The notes under the pieces are model-generated. The model saw only the letters and a list, made by a program, of their open reading frames with translations, was not told the origin of the DNA and made no database searches. Positions 46,775-55,467 of a stretch of 64,000 bases of DNA are shown piece after piece. Source of the DNA: Rhodococcoides trifolii (GTDB lineage Bacteria; Actinomycetota; Actinomycetes; Mycobacteriales; Mycobacteriaceae); contig NZ_BMCU01000002.1 of NCBI RefSeq assembly GCF_014635345.1, positions 62,001-126,000 on the forward strand, in the 5' to 3' direction. The position numbers and the translations under genes are program-made. Each line of letters opens with the position of its first letter. Position 1 is the stretch's first letter.

Positions 46775-47488
46775 ATGGCTGACAGTGCTCCCATCGCCGA
46801 GGCTGCGGCTGTGTTCGCCGGCCTCGGCAAGGTCGTCTATCGCGGGTCCACTGCGGACGACGTGTACGACGCGATCGCGAATGCTGCGGCGACGTTGGTG
46901 GACGGCTGCGATCACGCCAGCATCATGATGAGACAAGGCGATGTCTACCGCACGGTCGCTGCGAGCGACGATGTCGCCCGACAGGTCGACGAACTCGAAC
47001 GCGCGACGGGAGAGGGTCCGTGTCTGGACGCGATCATCGACGAGTCCGCTCAGGTGGAGCCCGATTTCAGGGGTGTCTCGGAGTGGCCTCGACTGGCGCG
47101 CGCAGTGGTGGAGAGCACGCCGGTGCGCGGTGCGATGGGGTTCCGGTTGCTGATCGACTCACGCAAGGTCGGTGCGCTGAACCTGTTCACGGACACACCG
47201 GGCGTCTTCACGACGGAGTCGGTGGAGCAGGCAGTCCTGATGACGGCCTTTGCGTCGGTTGCGGCGACCGCCGTCGCGAAGGGCGAGCAGGCGGAATCGC
47301 TGCGGCAGGGAATGTTGAGTAACCGCGAGATCGGGAAAGCGATTGGGTTGCTGATGGCGTTGCACGACATCGACGACGACACGGCGTTCGATTTGCTACG
47401 GCGAACGTCGCAGGACATGAACGTGAAGGTCATCGAACTCGCGAGGCGAATAATCGAACAGCATCGAGGCGAAGGTCGAATCGGATGA
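46775..47488 (+). CDS. GAF-ANTAR domain RNA-binding antiterminator
   Basis: 237 aa from ATG 46775 with AGGAGAGG upstream. GAF domain at residues about 25-165 (ATLVDGCDHASIMMRQGDVYRTVAASDDVARQVDELERATGEGPCLDA). C-terminal ANTAR three-helix domain (GMLSNREIGKAIGLLMALHDIDDDTAFDLLRRTSQDMNVKVIELARRII). Such proteins bind hairpin pairs in mRNA and prevent termination in response to a small molecule. Common in rhodococci and mycobacteria. Confidence 0.9.
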   Translation: MADSAPIAEAAAVFAGLGKVVYRGSTADDVYDAIANAAATLVDGCDHASIMMRQGDVYRTVAASDDVARQVDELERATGEGPCLDAIIDESAQVEPDFRGVSEWPRLARAVVESTPVRGAMGFRLLIDSRKVGALNLFTDTPGVFTTESVEQAVLMTAFASVAATAVAKGEQAESLRQGMLSNREIGKAIGLLMALHDIDDDTAFDLLRRTSQDMNVKVIELARRIIEQHRGEGRIG

Positions 47489-48228
47489 ACATCGTTGCAG
47501 GCGCAGAACCGTTCTCCGCGGACGGCGGCCCCGTCGGATTCGTCGTCAGTCACGGCTTCACCGGAAATCCCGCGTCGGTCCGCGGCTGGGCCGAGCACCT
47601 CGCCGGTGCAGGTTTCACAGTGCGTGCGCCGCGATTGCCGGGACACGGAACCACGTGGCAGGACGCCAACACCACCACGTGGCACGACTGGTACGGCGAG
47701 ATCGAACGTGCCTACGACGACCTGGCGGCACGGTGCGACCACGTCTTCGCGGCCGGTCTGTCGATGGGCGGCACGTTGGTGACGCGGCTTGCCGAACAAC
47801 GACAGGTCGCAGGTCTGGTGTTGGTCAATCCCGCGTTCGCGACCGAGCGGGTCGACGCCAAACTGGCCAAATACATTGCCTGGGCGGTGAAGTCGCGTCC
47901 CGCGATCGCCGGCGACATCAAGAAGCCCGGTGTGGTCGAGTCCGCCTACTCTCGAACCCCGGTGCCGGCGTTCGTGTCACTGCAGGAACTGTGGGCCGTG
48001 ACGCGGGCCGACCTGGGCTTGCTCACGTGCCCGGTCACGCTGTTTCGCAGTATCGACGATCACGTCGTGGAACCGCTGTCGGGCAAGTTGTTGATCGAGA
48101 ACGCCACTGCCACAACAGTGTCGGAGACCCTGCTGACGAACAGCTTTCACGTCGCGACGATGGACAACGATGCACAGGCAATCTTCGATGGAACGGTGGC
48201 GTTCGCGAACGACGCGCTCGGTCGCTGA
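47485..48228 (+). CDS. alpha/beta hydrolase, carboxylesterase/monoacylglycerol lipase type
   Basis: 247 aa. Coupled to the ANTAR gene by ATGA. Oxyanion region SHGFTGNPASVRGW, nucleophile GLSMGGTL (Ser near residue 95), acid Asp in RSIDDHVVE and His in TNSFHVATMD. Resembles Est30-type carboxylesterases and bacterial monoglyceride lipases. The ANTAR regulator upstream may control it through its own mRNA. Confidence 0.88.
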   Translation: MNIVAGAEPFSADGGPVGFVVSHGFTGNPASVRGWAEHLAGAGFTVRAPRLPGHGTTWQDANTTTWHDWYGEIERAYDDLAARCDHVFAAGLSMGGTLVTRLAEQRQVAGLVLVNPAFATERVDAKLAKYIAWAVKSRPAIAGDIKKPGVVESAYSRTPVPAFVSLQELWAVTRADLGLLTCPVTLFRSIDDHVVEPLSGKLLIENATATTVSETLLTNSFHVATMDNDAQAIFDGTVAFANDALGR

Positions 48229-48282
48229 CCGTCGCCTACCGTCGCCTACCATCGACGAGGACGATGCGAGAGAGGGTCACAT

Positions 48283-48666
48283 GTGATGCGCCGACGATCC
48301 GGACACCTCGAGGACGCCATTGTCGCTCTCCTCGGTGACAGCGAGCCGTTGCTCGTTGCCGATGTTCGTGATCGAATCGATCCGTCTCTTGCGCACACGA
48401 CGGTCATGACCGCCTTGGTGCGCTTGACCGACAAGGGGTTGGTGGTCCGGGAGAAGCAGGGTCGCGCGTTCGCGTATTCGCTTGCTGCACCCGTCGATTC
48501 GCTACCGGCGTTGCGTGCTGCCCTGCGGATGCGTACCGAATTGGACGCCCGAACCGAGCGAGCGGACGTGCTGGCCAGTTTCGTTGCGGCGCTCGACCCC
48601 GAAGACGAGGCGACGTTGCTGAACCTGTTGTCGGAGTCCGCATCTCGCGAGCGCGACCACCCGTGA
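48283..48666 (+). CDS. BlaI/MecI/CopY-family repressor
   Basis: 127 aa (GTG 48283, or ATG 48286). Winged helix: HLEDAIVALLGDSEPLLVADVRDRIDPSLAHTTVMTALVRLTDKGLVVREKQGRAFAYSLAAP; the helical C-terminus supplies the dimer and the protease-sensitive segment. Its TGA overlaps the GTG of the M56 peptidase gene, as in BlaI-BlaR pairs (Rv1846c-Rv1845c). TACTAC/GTAGTA dyads near 50051 and 54411 are probable targets. No such dyad is seen before its own gene. Confidence 0.9.
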   Translation: MMRRRSGHLEDAIVALLGDSEPLLVADVRDRIDPSLAHTTVMTALVRLTDKGLVVREKQGRAFAYSLAAPVDSLPALRAALRMRTELDARTERADVLASFVAALDPEDEATLLNLLSESASRERDHP

Positions 48667-49550
48667 TCGCGCTGGGAGCGGTCGCCACGGCTCCATGGCT
48701 GCTGTGTGTGCTGATGGCACGTGTGGTGCACCGGGGCGATCGGTGGCTGGTGCCGGCCACCGCGGTGATCGTGCTGCCGAGTGTCGCGCTCGTTCTCGCC
48801 GTCTCCGCGGCAGCTTCTGCGCTTGCCGTGGGGACCGTGTTGGTCACGGCCGGTTCTCGGTGGTTCTCCGTGATGGGTGTGGCGCTGCTCGCCCTCGTCG
48901 CCTGGAGGATCGTCGAAGTGTTTCGTCATCTGCTCCGCGTGCGGTCCAGCAGCAGAGCCGCGGCTGAATTCGGGCACCGTGCGGACCCGCGTACCCGACT
49001 GCTGGTCATCGACGACGACGAACCGGACGCGTTCGCAGTGGCGTCCGGTGGTGGCGCGGTGGTGATGACCTCAGGGCTCGTCGCGCAGCTGTCCGACGAC
49101 GAAGTGAACGCGCTGGTACTGCACGAGCGAGCTCATCTGCGATACCGGCACCAGGTGTCGGTGCAGCTGACCGAAGTTGCCACGCAGCTGGTTCCACCAC
49201 TTCGCGGTGCGTCGTCGGCGGTGCGTCACGCAGCGGAACGGCACGCCGACGAATGCGCCGCCCACGGGGATCGGCGGCTGGCCATGACGTCACTCGCCCG
49301 CGCCGCGCTGGTGTGTTCTCGCGGTACCGGCGGATCGGGGTCCGCCGCACTCGCGAGCACGGGGGGCGACGTCGTTCGCCGCGTTCGCGCGCTGTCCGGC
49401 CCGCCGCCGGCCCCGCAGCGGCGCATCGTCGTCGCCGTCGCGGTGGTTCTCGTGGTGTTCGCCTGCGCGCTGACCGCCGCGCTGGCCGACGTGGTGCAGG
49501 ATGTGGTCTCCCCCGAATCGGGAGAGGTCAGCACCGACATGTTTCGGTGA
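48663..49550 (+). CDS. M56-family membrane metallopeptidase (BlaR1-like without sensor domain)
   Basis: 295 aa. Membrane helices at the N-terminus (residues about 1-85) and a C-terminal helix (VVAVAVVLVVFACALTAALADV). Zinc peptidase motif HERAHLRYRHQ near residue 155. It lacks the penicillin-binding sensor of Staphylococcus BlaR1, as usual for actinobacterial members. Expected to cleave or inactivate the BlaI-like repressor after an unknown cell-envelope signal. Confidence 0.88.
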   Translation: MIALGAVATAPWLLCVLMARVVHRGDRWLVPATAVIVLPSVALVLAVSAAASALAVGTVLVTAGSRWFSVMGVALLALVAWRIVEVFRHLLRVRSSSRAAAEFGHRADPRTRLLVIDDDEPDAFAVASGGGAVVMTSGLVAQLSDDEVNALVLHERAHLRYRHQVSVQLTEVATQLVPPLRGASSAVRHAAERHADECAAHGDRRLAMTSLARAALVCSRGTGGSGSAALASTGGDVVRRVRALSGPPPAPQRRIVVAVAVVLVVFACALTAALADVVQDVVSPESGEVSTDMFR

Positions 49551-49551
49551 A

Positions 49552-50043
49552 CTATCCGTCCTCACCACTCGGACCGACGACCGAGTAGTCCTGGTCACCC
49601 CACGTTGCGGTCGCCCCCGAGTCGCCGATCAGATAGACCCCGACGATCGACGCGATGCCGGCCACGATGGACACCACTGCGACACCGGCTTTCAGTAGCG
49701 TCGGCGCTCCTGCCTGCCGTCGCTCGCGAAGGTGCAGGAATACCAGCGCGGCAGCGGCGACGACGAGTGCGATCGAGTAGTACAACATCGTGTCGCCGAG
49801 CTCGGTGTGCTTGTGGACGGCGGCGCTGCGCTCGACCCGCTTCTCCAGCCACTCCCCGGCGTCCGTGGTGATGGGTGTCATCACCAGAGTGACCACCGCA
49901 AGGACTGCGACCAGCCATACGAGCCGTCGACGTGCGGCGGGCCAGAGGCTGCACACGATTGCGAGGATTGCCGTCAGCGGGGCCAGGACCACGATGAAGT
50001 GGACGAGCAGTATGTGCGCGGGGAGGCCGTCGACAGTGGACAT
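49552..50043 (-). CDS. DUF2231-like integral membrane protein
   Basis: 163 aa with four hydrophobic helices (LVHFIVVLAPLTAILAIVCSLW, LVWLVAVLAVVTLVMTP, TMLYYSIALVVAAAALVFLHL, VAVVSIVAGIASIVGVYLIG). Starts MSTVDGLPAHILLVHF, typical of DUF2231. It lies 9 bp downstream of the NRPS stop, and its start is just beyond the dyad 50051-50069, so it is a likely member of the BlaI-controlled set. Redox or membrane role unknown. Confidence 0.85.
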   Translation of the reverse strand: MSTVDGLPAHILLVHFIVVLAPLTAILAIVCSLWPAARRRLVWLVAVLAVVTLVMTPITTDAGEWLEKRVERSAAVHKHTELGDTMLYYSIALVVAAAALVFLHLRERRQAGAPTLLKAGVAVVSIVAGIASIVGVYLIGDSGATATWGDQDYSVVGPSGEDG

Positions 50044-50050
50044 GTGTTGA

Positions 50051-50069
50051 TACTACATATCTTGTAGTA
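50051..50069. promoter_or_regulatory. BlaI-type operator candidate before the DUF2231 gene
   Basis: TACTACA-TATCT-TGTAGTA, perfect 7-bp arms, 8 bp before the DUF2231 ATG and overlapping the NRPS stop codon. The TACA...TGTA core is that of BlaI/MecI operators. Confidence 0.7.
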
Positions 50070-53000
50070 GTTGGTCGATGGACGAATCGGGTTCGATCGT
50101 CACCGTCCGTACCATCTCGTGGAACTGGCGCGAGAACTCTTCCATGGTGTGCTCATCGAACATGTCCGTCGCGTACACGATGTCCACCGCCATGTCGTCC
50201 GCACCGTCGTGGCGCCGCTGCTCGGTGAGGTGAACGTGGATGTCGCAGTGCGCGACATCGGTCGGCCGAGGGTCCACGTGAACCTCCACGTCACCGATTC
50301 GAATCGACGACGGCGCAAATCGGTCCAGGGACAGTGCCACCTGAAAACAGGGATGGATCGACGGCGTGCGGGTGAATCCCACGGCGTCCACCATGTCTTC
50401 GAACTGCAAGTCGGTGTGGTCGAGCGCGCGGGCTTCGGTGCGCCGGGCGTCGTCGACGAGGGCGGCGAAGGTCGAGGCGGGCGACAACTCGGCCCGCAAG
50501 GCGACAGTGTTGACGAAGTTGCCCACGACGTCGTCGAGCATTGGATCATCGCGTCCTGCAACGGGTGTCCCGATCACCACTACTCGTTGGCCGGACCACC
50601 TGCCCAGCAACACCGCCAGAGCCGAACGCAGAACGGTGTACACGCCGGTGCCGCGCTTGCGGGCGAGAACCTCGATCGCATCGAGCGTCGTGCGGTCGAA
50701 CGTCGACACCACCCGCGCGCCATGACCGGACCACACCGGCGGCCGAGGCCGGTCGGTCCGAAGGGTCAGGCACGCAGGAACATCGGCGAGTTCCTCGCGC
50801 CAGAAGGTGAGATCACCGGTGGTGTCGACATCCGCTCGCCAGACGCTGTAGTCCGCGTACGAGAGGGGGAGCGCCGGCAGCGCGTCCTGGATCCCGGCGG
50901 CGCGCGAGACGTAGAGCGCAGCCAGGTCGCGAGCCAGCACGCCCAGTGACCATCCGTCCGCCGCAATGTGGTGAATTGCGCAGGAGAGAACAACTTCGGT
51001 GTCGGACACGTCGAACACGGTTGTCACGATGGGCAACTCGGAGCGGACATCGAATCTGTGTTCCAGGACGGCCCGTATTGCTGTGTCCGAGAACGGTTCG
51101 AGCGGGCGGGACGACAGGGAGTCCGGCACCGGCAGCGTCACCTGTCCGCCGCCGTCGGGGTGCAGGGTGCGCAGACTCGCATGTCGTTCCAGCACGTCGC
51201 GCAGAGCGCCTCGAACAGCGTCGCGGTCGACGGTGCCGCGCACGGTGATCGTGAACGGCAGGTTGTATCGATCGGTCGCGATCGAACGATCGATGATGCG
51301 CTGAGAAGGAGACAGTGGTACGACCGCTCGTTCCCGTGCCGACCCCGGCACGGGCCGAGACAGCAATGCTCCCCGCGTTTCCTCGACACGTGACGCGAGC
51401 GCCGAGACGGTGGGTGCCTCGACGATGTCACGGACGCCGATCGACGCCGCCGCGTCGACGTTGACCCGCCCGACGACCCTCGTCGCGGCCAGGGAGTCTC
51501 CGCCGAGATCGAAAAAGGACGTGTGTACGTCCACCTCGTGCGATCCGAGCACCAGGGCGAAGGCGCCGGAGACGATAAGTTCCGTCGGAGTCGACGCCAA
51601 AACCGGTTCGACACCGCGTGTTCCGAGGTCGGGCGATGGCAGGGCCGCCACGTCGAGCTTGCGGTTGGGCGTCAGTGGGAGCGCATCGAGGACCGTGATC
51701 GAGGCCGGAATCATGTAGGACGGCAGGCGTGTGGCCAGGTGCTCTCGGACGAGGTTCTTGTCGATGCTGTCGCTGGTCGGCACCACGTACGACGCCAATG
51801 TCGGTAAGACGGATCTGGTGTCCAGCACGGTGGCAGAGAGGGCGACACCGGGTGCATCTCCGAGCGCGGAGTCGATCTCTCGCAGCTCTATTCGGAACCC
51901 GCGCAACTTGATCTGATCGTCGGTGCGGCCGAGAAATTCGAATGCACCGGACGCCGTCGCCCGCGCGCGATCACCGGTCCGGAACATACGCGCCCCTCCG
52001 GTCGGTGCCGCCACGAACCGGCCCGCCGTCTGCGCTGCGGCACCGACGTATCCCCGTGCGACAGCGGGGGAGACGATATAGAGCTCGCCCACGGCCCCGA
52101 CGGGGACGGGACGCAACCGACGGTCGAGCAGAATCGCCGTCACGCCGACCATGGCCCGCCCGATGCTCACGGGCCGGCCGGGCACCAGCGGGTCGGTCAG
52201 GGTGACACTGCACGTCGTCTCGGTGGGGCCGTACGCATTACGCATGGTCGCACGCCCGGCCCAGCAGTCGACGAGCGACGGTGGGCACACCTCTCCGCCC
52301 ACGATGAGCCCCGACAGGTCGTCGAGCGGTGCCGGGTCGACGGTGGCCAAAGCGGACGGAGTCGCGAACAGATGTGTGACATGTTCTCGTGCAAGCAGTT
52401 CGGTCAGTTCTCCGCCGCCGTACACGTGGTCGGGGATCACGACGACCGTGGCGCCGGCCAGGGCCGCCGACAAGACTTCGACCAGTGCCGTGTCGAATCC
52501 CGGTGCCGCGAAGTGCGACACCCGCGACGACGAGTTCAAGCCGTAGCTCGCGCGCATTTCCTCGGCGAGCCCGGCGAGCCCGGCGTGGGTCACGACAACA
52601 CCTTTGGGCCGCCCGGTCGAACCGGACGTGTAGATCACGTATGCGGCGTGGTCTTCTCGGACGGGTGCCGATTTGTTCAGCGGTGCTACACCGTCGTCGA
52701 CGCAATCCACGTGCAACCAGGGGATGAGCGCGGTGCGATCCGTCGACCGGCCGTGCGTCGTCAGCCCACGGACCGCCCCGCTGTCGGTCACCATGAACGC
52801 TTCCCGCTCGGGCGGTGCCAGCGGATCCAACGGCAGGTACGTCGCTCCGGATGCAGCCACCGCCCACAATGCGAGGACCGACTCGAAGGAACGCGGAATC
52901 GATACGGCAACACAGTGTTCGGGCCCGATACCGTCACCGACCAACCGTGCGGCGAGCCGGTCGGATCGATCGTGCAACTGCCGGTAGGTCCATCGCTGCC

Positions 53001-54387
53001 CGCGGTCGGTCACCGCGGTCGAGTCCAGCGAACCGGGCAGGGAAGACGCGAGAAGGTCGGATAGCGAACGGTTGTCGATGACGTCTCGACCGTGATGCGG
53101 CGCGGCCAGGTCGTCGACGAGGTGGAGCGGCAGATCGGAAATCGCTCTGTCGTCGCCGTGCTCGTCCGACCAGCTGCGCAGAAAGTGCAGAAAGCGTCGG
53201 TGATGTGTGGACAGGTCCGTGATGTCGTACGTTGCGGGGTTCGCCTCGAAGTCCACTCGCAGCGTGCTGTCGGCGGCGCCGGGGTAGATGTTGAGCGCGA
53301 GATCCGTTGTGGGACCGGTGGTCAGGATGTGAACGTCGCCCGTCACGTCGCCGAGCGAGACCTGCCGGTCGAACATCATGACGTTGACCACGGGGCCGAA
53401 ACGGCCCGACGCGAAGCCGCCGGAATCGGGACGGTATCGCTGGTGCCGAAGCACGCCGAAGACCGCGGTCTCGACATCCTTCATCGCACTTCCCACCGTC
53501 CCTGCGCCGATGCCGGTGAGCCGGAGCGGAACGACGTTCGACACCGTTCCCGCCGCACGTCGCAGCGTCGCGTCGGTTCGTGCCGACACCGGAAGCGCGA
53601 GAACGACATCGTCCGTGTCGGTCATCCGGGCGAGGTACGCCGCGAACGCTGCGATCACGACGGTGGACGGTGCCCGTGAGGTACGTGACAGTGCGAGGTC
53701 CAGATCGGTGTCGAGAACGCAACCCACGCGCAGGGTCGACGCAGTGGGCTCACACGGCGAGGCGGTCAGTGTGACGGCGGGTGGAAGGTCGGCGACGACG
53801 GCTGTCCAGAAGTCTCGGTCCCGCTGGTGGCGGCTCGACGCGCGATATCTGTCGTCGGCCGACGTCAGTGTGTCCACATTGGGTGTTCGAAGAGGTGGGA
53901 GTTCGCCGCTCTGCAGTACTTCGCCGTAGTTCTCGGCGAGTCGACGCAGGAGCATCATGCCGGCGTATCCGTCGAGAGCGATGTGGTGTGCGCGGGTGTA
54001 CCAGAAGCACCGCGCGTCACCGAGTTTCACGATGGCGCAACGGACCAGCGGTCCGTCGAGCGGCATCGGACCCGACGCGTCGGCGGTCATCCAGCGGGCA
54101 GCAGCGGACTCGGGATCGTCGTCGCCGGAGCAGTCGACGATCGTCGGAATGTCGACTGCGTCGTCCGCGTACGTCACGTGCGGGACCCCGTCGACGGTGA
54201 CGACGCGCATCGACGAGCACCCGAACTCGGCCAGCACCAGTGAGGCGCAGGCCGACAGGAGGGCGTGGTCGACGCTCCCCACCAGGTCGACGTAGTACGC
54301 GATGGTGAAGGGAATATGGGGTTCGAGTTGCTGGGCGTACCAGATGTCGGACTGTGCGGAACTGAGAGACATGGGCGCCGAGGTCAC
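50053..54387 (-). CDS. non-ribosomal peptide synthetase, C-A-PCP-C
   Basis: 1444 aa from GTG 54387 with AAGGGGG upstream. Domains in order: condensation (active AHHIALDGYAGM near residue 140); adenylation, about 450-940 (YTSGSTGRPKG, NAYGPTETT, RTGDRAR, GRTDDQIKLRGFRIELREID, TPNRKLD with the catalytic Lys); peptidyl carrier (FFDLGGDSLAAT near 965); and second condensation, 1010-1440 (IHHIAADGWSL near 1135). No thioesterase or reductase domain, no MbtH-like protein nearby. It accepts an acyl or amino starter and passes the loaded residue to a further acceptor. Product unknown. Confidence 0.95.
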   Translation of the reverse strand: MTSAPMSLSSAQSDIWYAQQLEPHIPFTIAYYVDLVGSVDHALLSACASLVLAEFGCSSMRVVTVDGVPHVTYADDAVDIPTIVDCSGDDDPESAAARWMTADASGPMPLDGPLVRCAIVKLGDARCFWYTRAHHIALDGYAGMMLLRRLAENYGEVLQSGELPPLRTPNVDTLTSADDRYRASSRHQRDRDFWTAVVADLPPAVTLTASPCEPTASTLRVGCVLDTDLDLALSRTSRAPSTVVIAAFAAYLARMTDTDDVVLALPVSARTDATLRRAAGTVSNVVPLRLTGIGAGTVGSAMKDVETAVFGVLRHQRYRPDSGGFASGRFGPVVNVMMFDRQVSLGDVTGDVHILTTGPTTDLALNIYPGAADSTLRVDFEANPATYDITDLSTHHRRFLHFLRSWSDEHGDDRAISDLPLHLVDDLAAPHHGRDVIDNRSLSDLLASSLPGSLDSTAVTDRGQRWTYRQLHDRSDRLAARLVGDGIGPEHCVAVSIPRSFESVLALWAVAASGATYLPLDPLAPPEREAFMVTDSGAVRGLTTHGRSTDRTALIPWLHVDCVDDGVAPLNKSAPVREDHAAYVIYTSGSTGRPKGVVVTHAGLAGLAEEMRASYGLNSSSRVSHFAAPGFDTALVEVLSAALAGATVVVIPDHVYGGGELTELLAREHVTHLFATPSALATVDPAPLDDLSGLIVGGEVCPPSLVDCWAGRATMRNAYGPTETTCSVTLTDPLVPGRPVSIGRAMVGVTAILLDRRLRPVPVGAVGELYIVSPAVARGYVGAAAQTAGRFVAAPTGGARMFRTGDRARATASGAFEFLGRTDDQIKLRGFRIELREIDSALGDAPGVALSATVLDTRSVLPTLASYVVPTSDSIDKNLVREHLATRLPSYMIPASITVLDALPLTPNRKLDVAALPSPDLGTRGVEPVLASTPTELIVSGAFALVLGSHEVDVHTSFFDLGGDSLAATRVVGRVNVDAAASIGVRDIVEAPTVSALASRVEETRGALLSRPVPGSARERAVVPLSPSQRIIDRSIATDRYNLPFTITVRGTVDRDAVRGALRDVLERHASLRTLHPDGGGQVTLPVPDSLSSRPLEPFSDTAIRAVLEHRFDVRSELPIVTTVFDVSDTEVVLSCAIHHIAADGWSLGVLARDLAALYVSRAAGIQDALPALPLSYADYSVWRADVDTTGDLTFWREELADVPACLTLRTDRPRPPVWSGHGARVVSTFDRTTLDAIEVLARKRGTGVYTVLRSALAVLLGRWSGQRVVVIGTPVAGRDDPMLDDVVGNFVNTVALRAELSPASTFAALVDDARRTEARALDHTDLQFEDMVDAVGFTRTPSIHPCFQVALSLDRFAPSSIRIGDVEVHVDPRPTDVAHCDIHVHLTEQRRHDGADDMAVDIVYATDMFDEHTMEEFSRQFHEMVRTVTIEPDSSIDQLLQDM

Positions 54388-54410
54388 CGACCATCCCCCT
54401 TCGCCCACGA

Positions 54411-54433
54411 ATTACTACATGATCTGTAGTAAT
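54411..54433. promoter_or_regulatory. BlaI-type operator candidate before the NRPS gene
   Basis: Perfect 9-bp arms ATTACTACA and TGTAGTAAT separated by TGATC, 24 bp before the GTG of the synthetase. Same half-sites and spacing as 50051-50069. Confidence 0.78.
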
Positions 54434-54481
54434 CAAGATAGCGCACGGCCATCCGAACGGTGGACAGCGCCGAGTCGCCAC

Positions 54482-54527
54482 CGACGGGAGACGCAGGCAG
54501 GACCGAGTCTGCCCGCGACTCCCGTCG
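54482..54527 (-). terminator. terminator of the transglutaminase gene
   Basis: CGACGGGAG (54482-54490) pairs with CTCCCGTCG (54519-54527), extended by GGCAG/CTGCC inside; just downstream of the stop at 54536. Confidence 0.6.
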
Positions 54528-54535
54528 CCGGGCGA

Positions 54536-55342
54536 TCAGGTCAGCGAGACGAGCTGCGTGATGTCGTCGTTGGGGAGACCGCCCTGCACGACGGCGGTCA
54601 CGACGGAGCTGTTGAGAACGATGCCGCCCTTGTGGTTGTCGAGGAACGCGGTGTCGGCTGCGTCGCGACCGGTGGCGATGCGCACGAGGGTCTGACGCGG
54701 CGCGAGGCACGTCGCGTCGACGACGCGCCACTGGCCGCCGACGAAACCTTCGGCGACGGCGTGGAAGTCCATCGGGTCGCACCCGGGTGCGTACACGGCC
54801 ACGAGGCGGGCCGGCACGTTGAGCGCGCGCAACATCGCAACGACGAGGTGGCTGTAGTCGCGGCACACGCCGGCGCCGGCCAGGAGGGTGTCGGTTGCGC
54901 CGTCGATTGGGTCGCTGCTACCCGGTACGTAGTCGAGGCGATTGCCGACCCACGCGGCAACCTTGGCCAGCAGATCCTCGGAATCGGCGTAGTCGCCGAA
55001 TTCCGTTGCCGCGAAACCGAAGAACTTGTCGGCTTCGGCGTAGCGGCTGGGACGGAGGTAGACGCTCATGTCGTAGTCCGTGACGGGAGCAGGAGTCGTG
55101 TTGCCGACGATCGTGGCGTCGTAGGCCACCTGCAGGTTGCCCACGCCGGCCGGGAACACGTGGATACGGTTTCCGTGCGGGCCGCTGACTTCCTTGGCTT
55201 CGATCTTGGTTCCGTCGAGAACGAAGGAGAGGGACTCGGTCACCTGCGTGTTGGGGTGCGGTGCAATGGCGATCTGAAATTCGAGGGTGGTGTCGCCGGT
55301 GATGTCGACATCGAGGCGTGCGGACACGTCGCGGGTAAGCAT
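54536..55342 (-). CDS. transglutaminase-like cysteine peptidase
   Basis: 268 aa. N-terminal beta-rich part, then a transglutaminase-like fold: catalytic Cys in LAGAGVCRDYSHLVVAMLRALNVPARLV, His in DPMDFHAVAEGFV, Asp in WRVVDATCLAP. The family cleaves or crosslinks amide bonds; many actinobacterial members are cytoplasmic with peptide or cyanophycin-like substrates. TGGAGATCCC precedes its ATG. No signal peptide. Lies between the NRPS and a membrane-protein gene. Confidence 0.88.
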   Translation of the reverse strand: MLTRDVSARLDVDITGDTTLEFQIAIAPHPNTQVTESLSFVLDGTKIEAKEVSGPHGNRIHVFPAGVGNLQVAYDATIVGNTTPAPVTDYDMSVYLRPSRYAEADKFFGFAATEFGDYADSEDLLAKVAAWVGNRLDYVPGSSDPIDGATDTLLAGAGVCRDYSHLVVAMLRALNVPARLVAVYAPGCDPMDFHAVAEGFVGGQWRVVDATCLAPRQTLVRIATGRDAADTAFLDNHKGGIVLNSSVVTAVVQGGLPNDDITQLVSLT

Positions 55343-55467
55343 GGGATCTCCAGGTTCGGTGTGGTCGGTGAACAGCGTGCACGGAATGGGGCCGGGTGCT
55401 TCGACCGAGGTGTGCTCTAGCAGGGTATTCGATGTGAGGGCCCGCCCCTACCAGTCGTGAGCAAGAC

